Source: Ruminococcaceae bacterium UBA3818
Lineage (GTDB): Bacteria; Bacillota; Clostridia; Oscillospirales; Ruminococcaceae
DNA length: 23,545 bases
Direction: 5' to 3'
Assembly (NCBI GenBank): GCA_002369315.1
Contig: DFDW01000035.1
Coordinates: 1-23,545 of the forward strand
Positions 15,187 to 22,091 of this stretch are shown piece by piece (within the stretch, counting starts at the first letter, position 1; each line of letters opens with the position of its first letter). A program made the position numbers and the translations under genes. The notes under the pieces were generated by a model. The model was not told the DNA's origin. It saw nothing but the letters and a program-made list of their open reading frames with translations, and searched no databases.

Positions 15187-16577
15187 TATTTGTCACCTCC
15201 GTACAGCCATGCCTTGCGGAAAGGTTTGAACCGCGAAAGGGATTTCAGCATCAGTCTGGAAGCGGTGACGCCCATGATAAAGTTCATAATGATACCGACA
15301 AGCAAAGTGTATCCGAATGAATAAATGGTGCCTGCGGTCGACGCACCGAATGCGAAGAAGATAGGAGACAGAATCGTCGCAAAGATGCTGTCGGTCGGGC
15401 CGAATGCGCCCATTAAAATGATGGCAACAAAGATAACGGTAATATTTCCGTCAAAAATGGCAGTAAATCCGCGTTTAAAGCCAATATTCAAAGCATTATC
15501 CAGGGATTTTCCCGCTTTCAGCTCTTCCTTGATACGCTCCGACGTAATGATGTTGGCGTCAACACCAACACCCAACGACAGGATAATACCCGCTATACCG
15601 GGCAGCGTCAGCGTAAAACTGGGGACTGTGGAGAAGAACCCGGTAATCGCCGCAATCGTACCTGCCAATTGTCCCAGCAGCGCAATTGCAGCCACTGCGC
15701 CCGGAAGACGGTAAAACGCGATAACAAAGATCACAACCAGGATAAACGCAATGCCGCCGGCCAAAACCATGGCGTCTTTTGCCCCCATGCCCAACGTTGC
15801 GGAAATCGAACGGAAATTCTCCGTCTCCAGTTTAAACGGCAGTGCACCACCATTGATTTTGTTTGCCAAATCGGTAGCGGATTCCAATGTGAAGTTGCCG
15901 GTGATGCTGGCAGAACCGTCGGTAATCTGCGTGCTCACGGTCGGATAAGAAATCACGCTGTCATCCATCCAGATGGAAATCGGAACATTGGTCCCAGCCA
16001 AACGGCCTGTCGCCTCGGAGAAAGCGGAAACGCCCGAAGACTCCAGTTCCAGCAAAACCACATACTGGTTATTCTCATCTACGCCGACCGAAGCTTTTTT
16101 CACATCGCTGCCGGTCAGGATGACCTTTTCCGCCGTAACGCCGGTGGGCTTGCCTTCACTGTCCACCTCATAATCTTCCCGGAAAGTCAGCAACGCGGTC
16201 TCGCCCAGTTCTGCAACTGCTTTCTCCGGGTCGAAATCAGTCTCATCTTCTTTCCACGGGAAACGGACAATCACGCGGTTTTTATTCAAATCCGTGTATA
16301 CCTCATAATCCGTGATGTTTTGATTGACCAGACGCAGCTTGATGATAGACTCCGCAGCCGCCATCTGCTCTTCTGTTGGTTCAATATCTGCCGGCGCACA
16401 GAACGTAACGTCTACGCCGCCTCGGATATCAATACCCCACCGAATATCGTCCGCACCCTTAATTACCGTCTTTTCCACATCGCCAAAATACGACGTAATG
16501 CCGAAAAAAGACAAATAAGTAAGGACTGCAATCAATATTACAACGATGAAAAATACTGGTTTTCCAACTCGTTTCAT
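15186..16577 (-). CDS. secD: Protein translocase subunit SecD
   Basis: 463 residues from the chosen ATG. The N-terminal helix is followed by a large external region with SecD motifs (IDIRGGVDVTF) and then by the helices containing LGVGVDANIITSERIKEEL and GFTAIFDGNITVIFVAIILM. The external region is shorter than in E. coli SecD, as is usual for Firmicutes. A TTG two codons earlier (16583) is in frame, but GGAGG sits seven bases from the ATG at 16577, which decides the start. SecD and SecF are separate here, unlike the fused SecDF of Bacillus subtilis. Confidence 0.95.
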   Translation of the reverse strand: MKRVGKPVFFIVVILIAVLTYLSFFGITSYFGDVEKTVIKGADDIRWGIDIRGGVDVTFCAPADIEPTEEQMAAAESIIKLRLVNQNITDYEVYTDLNKNRVIVRFPWKEDETDFDPEKAVAELGETALLTFREDYEVDSEGKPTGVTAEKVILTGSDVKKASVGVDENNQYVVLLELESSGVSAFSEATGRLAGTNVPISIWMDDSVISYPTVSTQITDGSASITGNFTLESATDLANKINGGALPFKLETENFRSISATLGMGAKDAMVLAGGIAFILVVIFVIAFYRLPGAVAAIALLGQLAGTIAAITGFFSTVPSFTLTLPGIAGIILSLGVGVDANIITSERIKEELKAGKSLDNALNIGFKRGFTAIFDGNITVIFVAIILMGAFGPTDSIFATILSPIFFAFGASTAGTIYSFGYTLLVGIIMNFIMGVTASRLMLKSLSRFKPFRKAWLYGGDK

Positions 16578-16663
16578 GTGCAATCCTCCAATGTTCTTCT
16601 ATGCCGGCTCCGTTTCAGGAATGCAGCGCACAGCCTGTCCGAAACCTGACATTCATAAAGTTG

Positions 16664-16692
16664 ATTATAGGTGAAAAACTGTTAAAAGTCAA
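16664..16692 (-). promoter_or_regulatory. Sigma-A promoter of secDF
   Basis: TTGACT (16687-16692), 17 bases, TATAAT (16664-16669) on the minus strand. The leader is about 80 bases and contains no riboswitch I recognise. Confidence 0.85.
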
Positions 16693-16744
16693 CAAAGAAT
16701 CTGGCTCTTCCCTAAAATCCAGTCCGCTGTATGCCAGGGAAAAG

Positions 16745-16777
16745 CAAAACATCTGCCGGAGCGATCCGCTCCGGCAG
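16745..16777 (-). terminator. Probable terminator of purB
   Basis: CTGCCGGAGCG (16753-16763) and CGCTCCGGCAG (16767-16777) form a perfect 11-bp GC-rich stem just after the purB stop. The minus-strand tail (ATGTTTTGC) is only weakly U-rich, so some read-through is possible. Confidence 0.75.
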
Positions 16778-16785
16778 TCCGATGA

Positions 16786-18216
16786 TCAAACGCTCAGCTG
16801 AACTTTTTCGCCTAAAACCTCTTTATTTTTTTCCAGCACAGGCTGGATCACATCGTGGATAAACTCTTCGGTCTGCTCCACGCTGCGGCCAACATAGTGG
16901 ATCGGCTTGAGCACGCCCGCGAGCTCTTCTTTGGTGATCTGGAAAGCAGGGTCCTCGCAGACGCGGTCAATCATATCGTTCTCCATGCCCTCTTCTTTCA
17001 CCCGCTTGGCAGCGGCCTGCGCATGAACACGCAGTTTTTCATGCAGCTGCTGGCGGTCTCCGCCCTTTTTCACCGCATTCATCATGATGTTTTCCGTAGC
17101 CATAAACGGCAGTTCCCGCATGACCCGCTGTTCGATTACTTTCGGATAAACTACCAGCCCATCGCAAACATTAATCATAATATTCAAAATGGAATCCACC
17201 GCCAAAAAGCCTTCTGCAATGGATATCCGTTTATTGGCGGAATCGTCCAGCGTGCGCTCAAACCACTGAGTCGCCGCGGTAAAGGCCGGATTCAGCGTGT
17301 CGGTCATCACATACCGGGCCAAGGCGCAGATTCGCTCGCTGCGCATGGGGTTACGTTTATACGGCATTGCGGAGGAGCCGATCTGATGCGTTTCAAAAGG
17401 CTCTTCCATCTCTTTGAAATTCTGAAGGATACGCAGGTCATTGGCGAATTTGCTGGCACTTTGCGCAATGCCTCCCAAAGTGTTCAAAACCTGCGCGTCA
17501 ACTTTTCTGGAGTAGGTCTGGCCGGAAACGGGCACCACTTTATCAAATCCCATGGCCTCGGCGATCAGCTGATCCAGTTTTTTGATTTTTTGAGAATCCC
17601 CGTCGAACAATTCTACAAAGCTGGCCTGCGTACCGGTGGTACCTTTGGAACCCAGCAGACGGAAATTGTCCAGACGGTATTCCACCTCTTCCAAATCCAT
17701 CAGCAGCTCATTGATCCACAAAGTGGCCCGTTTGCCTACTGTAGTCAGCTGGGCAGGCTGCAAATGTGTGTAAGCCAGTGCCGGCATATCCTTATATTTC
17801 AGCGCAAAATCCGAAAGCAGAGAAATCACATTCAACAGCTTTCTTTTTACCACTTTCATCGCTTCGCTCATGGTCACGATATCGGTATTGTCCCCTACAT
17901 AGCAGGAAGTCGCTCCCAAATGGATGATTCCCTGCGCTTTGGGGCACTGGACTCCGTAAGCGTAAACATGGCTCATCACATCATGGCGCACCTCTTTTTC
18001 CCGCGCTTCGGCCACTTCGTAGTTGATATCGTCCTTATGCGCTTCCAATTCAGCAATCTGCTCATCGGTAATGGCAAGTCCCAGTTCTTTTTCCGCTTTG
18101 GCCAGCGCAATCCACAAACGGCGCCAGGTTTTGAATTTAAACTCCGCGGAAAACAGATACTGCATCTCCTTACTGGCGTAACGAGTGCTGAAGGGGCTTT
18201 CATAGTTCGTCCTCAT
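16786..18216 (-). CDS. purB: Adenylosuccinate lyase
   Basis: 476 residues, the usual length for the Clostridia form. It catalyses two beta-eliminations in purine synthesis: SAICAR to AICAR plus fumarate, and adenylosuccinate to AMP plus fumarate. Family hallmarks are present: HLGATSCYVGDN, LAYTHLQPAQ and the catalytic flexible-loop signature GSSAMPYKRNPMRSE. AICAR is ZMP, the precursor of the ZTP sensed by the riboswitch ahead of pflB, linking two loci of this window. The start is ATG at 18216, where the conserved MRTNYESPFSTRYAS begins, with GGAGG upstream. The same frame stays open to 18390 but the extension runs into the promoter and has no family likeness. It has its own promoter and a structured leader of about 140 bases. 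Confidence 0.96.
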   Translation of the reverse strand: MRTNYESPFSTRYASKEMQYLFSAEFKFKTWRRLWIALAKAEKELGLAITDEQIAELEAHKDDINYEVAEAREKEVRHDVMSHVYAYGVQCPKAQGIIHLGATSCYVGDNTDIVTMSEAMKVVKRKLLNVISLLSDFALKYKDMPALAYTHLQPAQLTTVGKRATLWINELLMDLEEVEYRLDNFRLLGSKGTTGTQASFVELFDGDSQKIKKLDQLIAEAMGFDKVVPVSGQTYSRKVDAQVLNTLGGIAQSASKFANDLRILQNFKEMEEPFETHQIGSSAMPYKRNPMRSERICALARYVMTDTLNPAFTAATQWFERTLDDSANKRISIAEGFLAVDSILNIMINVCDGLVVYPKVIEQRVMRELPFMATENIMMNAVKKGGDRQQLHEKLRVHAQAAAKRVKEEGMENDMIDRVCEDPAFQITKEELAGVLKPIHYVGRSVEQTEEFIHDVIQPVLEKNKEVLGEKVQLSV

Positions 18217-18283
18217 GTCCTTGATTCCTCCATTCATCACAGCCGGCATGCCGTCTTTTCCCGCCGGACACAGCGTCCGCTCA

Positions 18284-18309
18284 GAAAAAAGGGCCGGTCG
18301 AGCCAGCCT
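18284..18309 (-). promoter_or_regulatory. Terminator-like hairpin in the purB leader (possible attenuator)
   Basis: GGCTGG (18303-18308) pairs with CCGGCC (18292-18297) on the minus strand over CTCGA, and six T follow the stem and one C. A second hairpin, GAGG-T6 with A6-TCTC, lies upstream in the same leader. The position, some 70 bases after the promoter and 70 before the start codon, suits attenuation, but the stem is short. Confidence 0.45.
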
Positions 18310-18360
18310 CCTGCTTTTTTGAGATTTTTTGACAAAAAAACCTCTGCAAATGATGTCGGT

Positions 18361-18390
18361 ATTATACCATAAATCCCTCCAGTGTGGCAA
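18361..18390 (-). promoter_or_regulatory. Promoter of purB
   Basis: TTGCCA (18385-18390), 18 bases, TATAAT (18361-18366) on the minus strand. It predicts a start site near 18354 and a leader of about 140 bases. Confidence 0.8.
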
Positions 18391-18503
18391 TGCTTATTTT
18401 GCCTTTCATAAATGACAAAGCGCAAGGAATTTTAATAAAGCAGGCCATTACAAGCACATTTGCTCCGGCATCTGCACCGATTCGAGAAAAGGAGTTGAGA
18501 ATC

Positions 18504-19718
18504 TTGAGAAAATACAAAAATTTTTTTCGTGTACTTAGTGTTTCTCTTTTTACTCTCACCATTCCCCTTTTTGGCGCCATCGGCTATTTGGGCCGTGCGT
18601 TGCCCGATTTTTACCACGGAGGGGATCTGACTTTGTTTTCTATCGCTTCCCGGCCATATATACAAGCCGACGAAACATCAACAGCATACGGAGGCGCCCA
18701 GGTATCCAGCGCAAAATCCAATGCTGTGCTATTAAATCTGGAACTGTTTGGCTTCGTCCCGATTAAAACCGTAACGGTTCAGCAGGCCAATACCGTCATG
18801 CTGGCGCCCTGCGGCACGCCTTTTGGCATAAAAATGTTTACCGATGGCGTATTGGTCGTGGGAATGAGCAATCTGGAAACGGACATGGGTTCTGCCAATC
18901 CTGCCAAAGACGCCGGCCTTGAAATCGGCGATATTCTTTGTACACTGGATGGGCAGAAAGTAACTTCCAATGAAGATGTGTCGCGCATTGTTTCCTCTTC
19001 TGGCGGCAGACAAATAGCATGCACCTATCGCCGTGACGGAGAATACCGGTCCACCTTTTTAACGCCGCTGCAAAGCCGCGCCGGGACAACCTATCGGATC
19101 GGGATTTGGGTCCGGGATTCCACCGCCGGTATCGGGACGCTTACCTACTGCAATATTTCCAAAAAGACTTTCGCCGGTCTGGGGCACGGTGTATGCGATG
19201 TTGACACCGGTAAATTGATGCCTTTGATGAGCGGCGAGATCGTCGATGTTTCCATTAACGAGATCGTCAAGGGAAAACCGGGAAGCCCCGGGGAGCTGCG
19301 GGGCATTTTCCTCGAGGACTCCCTTTTAGGGGAACTGACCGATAATTGCGAAACCGGTGTTTTCGGGGATTTACAGGCAGACTGTTCCGGCCTTTCTGAA
19401 ATTCCTGCGGCTTTCAGCCAGGAGGTCATGGAAGGTCCCGCTCAGATTCTAACGACCATTTCGGGCAATACACCGCAGCATTTTGATATTGTCATCGACA
19501 AAGTTTCTTTCAGCCAAAGCAATCTCTCCAAAAATCTGGTCATTCGCATCACAGACCCTGTTCTTTTAGAAAAAACCGGCGGTATCATTCAAGGGATGAG
19601 CGGCAGTCCTATCATCCAAAACGGAAAGCTGGTGGGCGCGGTGACCCATGTGCTGGTCAATGATCCGACAAAAGGTTACGGCATCCTGATTGAAAACATG
19701 CTGGATGCGGCGGAATAG
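18504..19718 (+). CDS. spoIVB: SpoIVB peptidase, sporulation signalling protease
   Basis: 404 residues from TTG at 18504; Bacillus subtilis SpoIVB has 426. An N-terminal hydrophobic segment (LSVSLFTLTIPLFGAIGYLG) anchors or exports it; a PDZ domain follows (about residues 110-190, with AGLEIGDILCTLDGQKV); and the C-terminal half is the S55 serine protease. The catalytic triad is visible as His228 (GLGHGVCD), Asp351 (RITDPVLL) and Ser366 (QGMSGSPI), matching the known His-Asp-Ser spacing. In Bacillus it is secreted by the forespore and triggers sigma-K activation in the mother cell. The start is set by AAAAGGAG nine bases before this TTG; the frame runs further upstream across the purB promoter without likeness to the family. 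No typical sigma-F/G promoter was clear. The gene stands alone, with no spo0A directly after it. Confidence 0.95.
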   Translation: MRKYKNFFRVLSVSLFTLTIPLFGAIGYLGRALPDFYHGGDLTLFSIASRPYIQADETSTAYGGAQVSSAKSNAVLLNLELFGFVPIKTVTVQQANTVMLAPCGTPFGIKMFTDGVLVVGMSNLETDMGSANPAKDAGLEIGDILCTLDGQKVTSNEDVSRIVSSSGGRQIACTYRRDGEYRSTFLTPLQSRAGTTYRIGIWVRDSTAGIGTLTYCNISKKTFAGLGHGVCDVDTGKLMPLMSGEIVDVSINEIVKGKPGSPGELRGIFLEDSLLGELTDNCETGVFGDLQADCSGLSEIPAAFSQEVMEGPAQILTTISGNTPQHFDIVIDKVSFSQSNLSKNLVIRITDPVLLEKTGGIIQGMSGSPIIQNGKLVGAVTHVLVNDPTKGYGILIENMLDAAE

Positions 19719-19741
19719 TCGAAAGATACTGCGTATTGTTG

Positions 19742-19798
19742 TCCTTATTATCCATCCCATGCTATCAGAGATAAGATGGATAATAAGGATATTTTTTC
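19742..19798 (+). terminator. Terminator of spoIVB
   Basis: TCCTTATTATCCATC (19742-19756) pairs perfectly with GATGGATAATAAGGA (19775-19789), a 15-bp stem with an 18-base loop, followed by TATTTTTT. Confidence 0.9.
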
Positions 19799-19819
19799 TG
19801 TATACGCTTCATTTTTTAC

Positions 19820-19848
19820 TTGCTTGAAAAGAAAAGATTCGGTATAAT
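19820..19848 (+). promoter_or_regulatory. Promoter of the structured leader and DUF2798 gene
   Basis: TTGCTT (19820-19825), 17 bases, TATAAT (19843-19848). It predicts a start near 19855, about 20 bases before the long hairpin. Confidence 0.78.
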
Positions 19849-19876
19849 TTTAAAAAATCAATAAAGAACATAAACG

Positions 19877-19977
19877 ACACATGTGGTGCTTTGCACGTAA
19901 ATCTGATTACGGTATGTATTCTTTAAGAGATAACCGTAACCAGATTTGAAAAACGGCAAAGGCACATGTGTTTTTTT
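19877..19977 (+). promoter_or_regulatory. Long multi-stem leader RNA ending in a T7 tract (candidate attenuator or riboswitch)
   Basis: Four nested stems are seen. ACACATGTG (19877-19885) pairs with CACATGTGT (19963-19971). CTTTGC (19889-19894) pairs with GCAAAG (19956-19961). AAATCTG (19899-19905) pairs with CAGATTT (19941-19947). TTACGGT (19907-19913) pairs with ACCGTAA (19933-19939). Small internal loops separate them (ACGT against GAAAAACG; one A-C mismatch). The outer stem runs straight into seven T (19971-19977), just before the ribosome site of the next gene, so the whole acts like a terminator placed inside a 5' leader. An unpaired 19-base apex (19914-19932) could hold a ligand, protein or loop contact. 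It matches no riboswitch class I recognise; a small RNA ending at T7 is an alternative. Confidence 0.7.
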
Positions 19978-19998
19978 ATGGAAAAAGGAGAAGAGATT

Positions 19999-20607
19999 AT
20001 GCCAAGAAATCAATTGCAGAGGATGATTTTTGCTTTCCTCACAGTAGTCATTACCGTACACGGATATGTATTCTATAGCCTGTATGTTGTCAATGGGGCT
20101 GTTTTGATGCAAGCAACAGGTGCGGACAGCGTTCTTCATGCTATCGCCGCCCAGGGCGGTGTGTATATGTTCGGGAAAATGCTTCCCATATGGGCTGTGA
20201 TTATCATTGAATTCTTTTGCGCCTACGCACTGGAATGTTTGTTGGGAAGCCCTGTATCATACAAAATGGCCTGTAAAATGTTTGATCCCCCAAAGCATCA
20301 TCCCATGATTTTTGAAACGGTAATCATAAGCTGCACCGTGCTGATTATGTGCCCATTGATGAGTTTTTTTGCGGCGTGGATGTATTATCCTTATTATGCA
20401 ACATTTCACATCCTGACATTGCTTGCAAATTGGTTGAAACTTGTATGCTTTAACTTTCCATTTGCGTTCTTTTCTCAGATTTTCTTTATTCAGCCATTTG
20501 TACGGTGGGCTTTTAAAAAGATATTTGCAAAAGATATCGCCGCACACCATACGCAGGCAGGCCCTGATGGTCCTCAAAACGAATGGCAAACCGCAGATAT
20601 GCAATGA
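19999..20607 (+). CDS. DUF2798 family membrane protein (duplicated domain)
   Basis: 202 residues from ATG at 19999, chosen for AAAGGAG nine bases upstream and the family N-terminus MPRNQLQRMIFAFLTVVITV. Four membrane helices are arranged as two DUF2798-like repeats, each a pair: residues about 8-33 with 62-83, and 100-125 with 135-160. The second half of each repeat ends in an aromatic-rich segment (ALECLLGSPVSYKMA; FFIQPFVRWAFKKIF). Function is unknown. The C-terminal tail (HHTQAGPDGPQNEWQTADMQ) is polar and low in structure. It is a single-gene unit between its structured leader and a strong terminator, so the leader is the likely point of control. Confidence 0.88.
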   Translation: MPRNQLQRMIFAFLTVVITVHGYVFYSLYVVNGAVLMQATGADSVLHAIAAQGGVYMFGKMLPIWAVIIIEFFCAYALECLLGSPVSYKMACKMFDPPKHHPMIFETVIISCTVLIMCPLMSFFAAWMYYPYYATFHILTLLANWLKLVCFNFPFAFFSQIFFIQPFVRWAFKKIFAKDIAAHHTQAGPDGPQNEWQTADMQ

Positions 20608-20679
20608 GAAGGAACCGGAAAGCGTGAGATCCTAACAGATTCCATGTCGCTCAAAGAAATCAAATCATCAGCCTGACAG

Positions 20680-20720
20680 AAACAGCCATATATCTCGGGA
20701 ATGGGATATATGGCTGTTTT
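20680..20720 (+). terminator. Terminator of the DUF2798 gene
   Basis: AAACAGCCATATATC (20680-20694) pairs perfectly with its complement (20705-20719), 15 bp with a 10-base loop, ending in TTTT. Confidence 0.9.
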
Positions 20721-20727
20721 ATACTTT

Positions 20728-20944
20728 AAAAAAGGTTATCCCTCATGCCGATCACTTGTGGGCAGGTTCCCCGCCATTCGGGACCTAAAGCTGCCGGATG
20801 GTCAAAAGAAGCGTATCTCCCAAAAGAATACGCCTCCCCCTTTTTTTCACGCTCCATTTCTTTTTTATCGTGTTTTCGACAATTAATCTAATTTTTTCAA
20901 TACTTTTTTCCTGAAAATAATGAATTGTAACGGGGGCGCTCTGA
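20728..20944. other. Intergenic stretch with possible RNA structure, no convincing gene
   Basis: About 215 bases. It holds GGCAG (20761-20765 region) pairing with CTGCC (20790-20795 region) around an AGGTTCCC/GGGACCT stem, and a GCGTAT/ATACGC pair (about 20811-20833) followed by CTCCCCC and seven T on the plus strand. This could be a remnant or a small RNA, but I find no matching promoter. A minus-strand frame across this region has no ribosome site and no recognisable protein. Confidence 0.4.
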
Positions 20945-20973
20945 TTGTGTAAAGCACTAAAAAGTGCTATACT
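20945..20973 (+). promoter_or_regulatory. Promoter of the ATPase-kor operon with an inverted repeat in its spacer
   Basis: TTGTGT (20945-20950), 17 bases, TATACT (20968-20973). Inside the spacer is a perfect inverted repeat, AGCACT-AAAA-AGTGCT (20953-20968), which ends on the first base of the -10. That position suits an operator for a dimeric repressor or a MerR-type twist activator. The regulator is unknown. Confidence 0.68.
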
Positions 20974-21006
20974 AGAAAATAATTTCTGGAAATCCGTCTC
21001 TCCTTT

Positions 21007-21053
21007 TTGGGCGGGTAACCAGCCTGCCGTTTTCCAAAAGCGTTTCCGCCCAA
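21007..21053 (+). promoter_or_regulatory. Leader stem-loop upstream of the ATPase-kor operon
   Basis: TTGGGCGG (21007-21014) pairs with CCGCCCAA (21046-21053) around a 30-base loop, in a leader of about 170 bases. No U-run follows, so it is not a terminator by itself. I do not recognise a known riboswitch. Confidence 0.5.
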
Positions 21054-21152
21054 TCATGTATTCCATGCGATACGCGGAAAGACAGCGCGATAAGGATCTC
21101 GACTGCAACAAACGGCAAACGCCGGAACAAACAAGCGAAAAGGAGGTGTCGG

Positions 21153-21824
21153 ATGATCGATTCCGTAAAACGTATTACCATTGTGACCGGTCACTACGGC
21201 AGCGGAAAAACAAATTTCGCGGTGAATCTCGCAGTTGACCTTTGCCGAGAAGGAAAACAGGTGGTATTGGTCGATTTGGATATCGTAAACCCTTATTTCC
21301 GCTCCGCTGATTTCAAGCCGCAGCTGACTGAAATGGGAATTGAAATGATCTGTCCTATTTACGCGAACACAAATTTGGACATTCCCGCTCTGGGCGCCGA
21401 CATTTACTCGGTATTCAACGAAAACGACGGACGATATATCATTTTTGACGTTGGCGGAGACGATGCCGGAGCGGCCGCATTGGGCCGATATGCTCATCTG
21501 ATTCAGCAGGAAGAATTTGATATGCTGTATGTGGTAAACCGCTACCGCTATCTGACCCGGCATCCACAGGAGGCGCTGGAAATTTTAAGGGAAATCGAAG
21601 CCACCTCACGGGTTCCCGTAACCGGCATTGTAAACAACTCAAATCTGGGCAGCCAGACAACTGCGCAGGATATTGAAAACGCGATTGGTTACGGCCTGGA
21701 TGTGGCCGCTTTGGCGGGTGTTCCTGTCAGAACAGTTACCGCGCGGCGGGATCTTGCATCCCAAATGACCAGTCATCCGGTTTATCCGGTGGATATTTAT
21801 GTTCTTCCCCCATGGGAAAAATAA
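21153..21824 (+). CDS. ParA/MinD-like P-loop ATPase, first gene of the kor/vor operon
   Basis: 223 residues. A Walker A loop GHYGSGKT at residues 13-20, followed by NFAVNLAVDLCREGKQVVLV, then VDLDIVNPYFRS (Walker A'-type Asp), and YIIFDVGGDD as the Walker B and switch region, put it in the SIMIBI class with ParA, MinD and the Mrp/NubP carriers. It lacks the signature Lys of the deviant Walker A (KGGxGKT) and the CXXC that Mrp/NubP proteins use to hold Fe-S clusters. ATG follows AGGAGGTG. It precedes the ferredoxin gene by 60 bases with only a small imperfect hairpin between, so it is likely co-transcribed with the Fe-S oxidoreductase. A role in its assembly or control is possible but unproven. 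Confidence 0.87.
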   Translation: MIDSVKRITIVTGHYGSGKTNFAVNLAVDLCREGKQVVLVDLDIVNPYFRSADFKPQLTEMGIEMICPIYANTNLDIPALGADIYSVFNENDGRYIIFDVGGDDAGAAALGRYAHLIQQEEFDMLYVVNRYRYLTRHPQEALEILREIEATSRVPVTGIVNNSNLGSQTTAQDIENAIGYGLDVAALAGVPVRTVTARRDLASQMTSHPVYPVDIYVLPPWEK

Positions 21825-21884
21825 GGAAATTTGTCAATCAACCGTCAATCGGTTTGTTGTTAGAGAAAAAGAAGGAGGATCGCA

Positions 21885-22091
21885 ATGGCAAAAGTAACGA
21901 TTTCAGAAAATATCTGTAAAGGCTGCGGCCTTTGTACAACGGTATGTCCAAAAAAAATCGTCGTTTTGGCACACGATATCCTAAACGCTAAAGGGTATCA
22001 TCCGGCGAAAGTCTCTGATATGAGCCTGTGCATTGGATGCGCGATGTGTGCAACAATGTGTCCTGACTGTGCCATCAAAGTGGAAAGGTAG
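21885..22091 (+). CDS. korD: 2[4Fe-4S] ferredoxin-type delta subunit of 2-oxoacid:ferredoxin oxidoreductase
   Basis: 68 residues. Two cluster motifs are seen: Cys11/14/17/21 (CKGCGLCTTVCP) and Cys49/52/55/59 (CIGCAMCATMCP), with one further Cys at 62. It is the detached electron-transfer subunit that passes electrons from the TPP centre to free ferredoxin. ATG follows GGAGG at eight bases. It overlaps the next gene by one base (TAGTG). A small imperfect hairpin (21835-21859) precedes it. The symbol follows the KorDABC arrangement; VorC-like naming is equally possible. Confidence 0.93.
   Translation: MAKVTISENICKGCGLCTTVCPKKIVVLAHDILNAKGYHPAKVSDMSLCIGCAMCATMCPDCAIKVER

Noticed and set aside
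15669..16649. A 326-codon plus-strand open frame
   Set aside because: Antisense to secD and runs across its promoter side; a shadow of the real gene.
16855..18372. A 505-codon plus-strand open frame
   Set aside because: Antisense to purB; the translated product has no coherent domain and the purB frame is certain.
18217..18390. An N-terminal extension of purB by 58 codons
   Set aside because: It would include the transcription start region; the conserved adenylosuccinate lyase N-terminus begins at 18216 with its own GGAGG.
18384..18503. An N-terminal extension of spoIVB by 40 codons
   Set aside because: It starts inside the purB promoter and has no ribosome site, whereas AAAAGGAG precedes the TTG at 18504 and the downstream protein matches the family length.
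20785..21111. A 108-codon minus-strand open frame between the DUF2798 gene and the ATPase gene
   Set aside because: No ribosome site, no recognisable protein, and it crosses the plus-strand promoter and leader of the ATPase-kor operon.
20728..21152. A known riboswitch or T-box in the region before the ATPase-kor operon
   Set aside because: I compared by eye with T-box, FMN, cobalamin, M-box, TPP and guanidine-I signatures; only short fragments agree and no ordered set of motifs is present.
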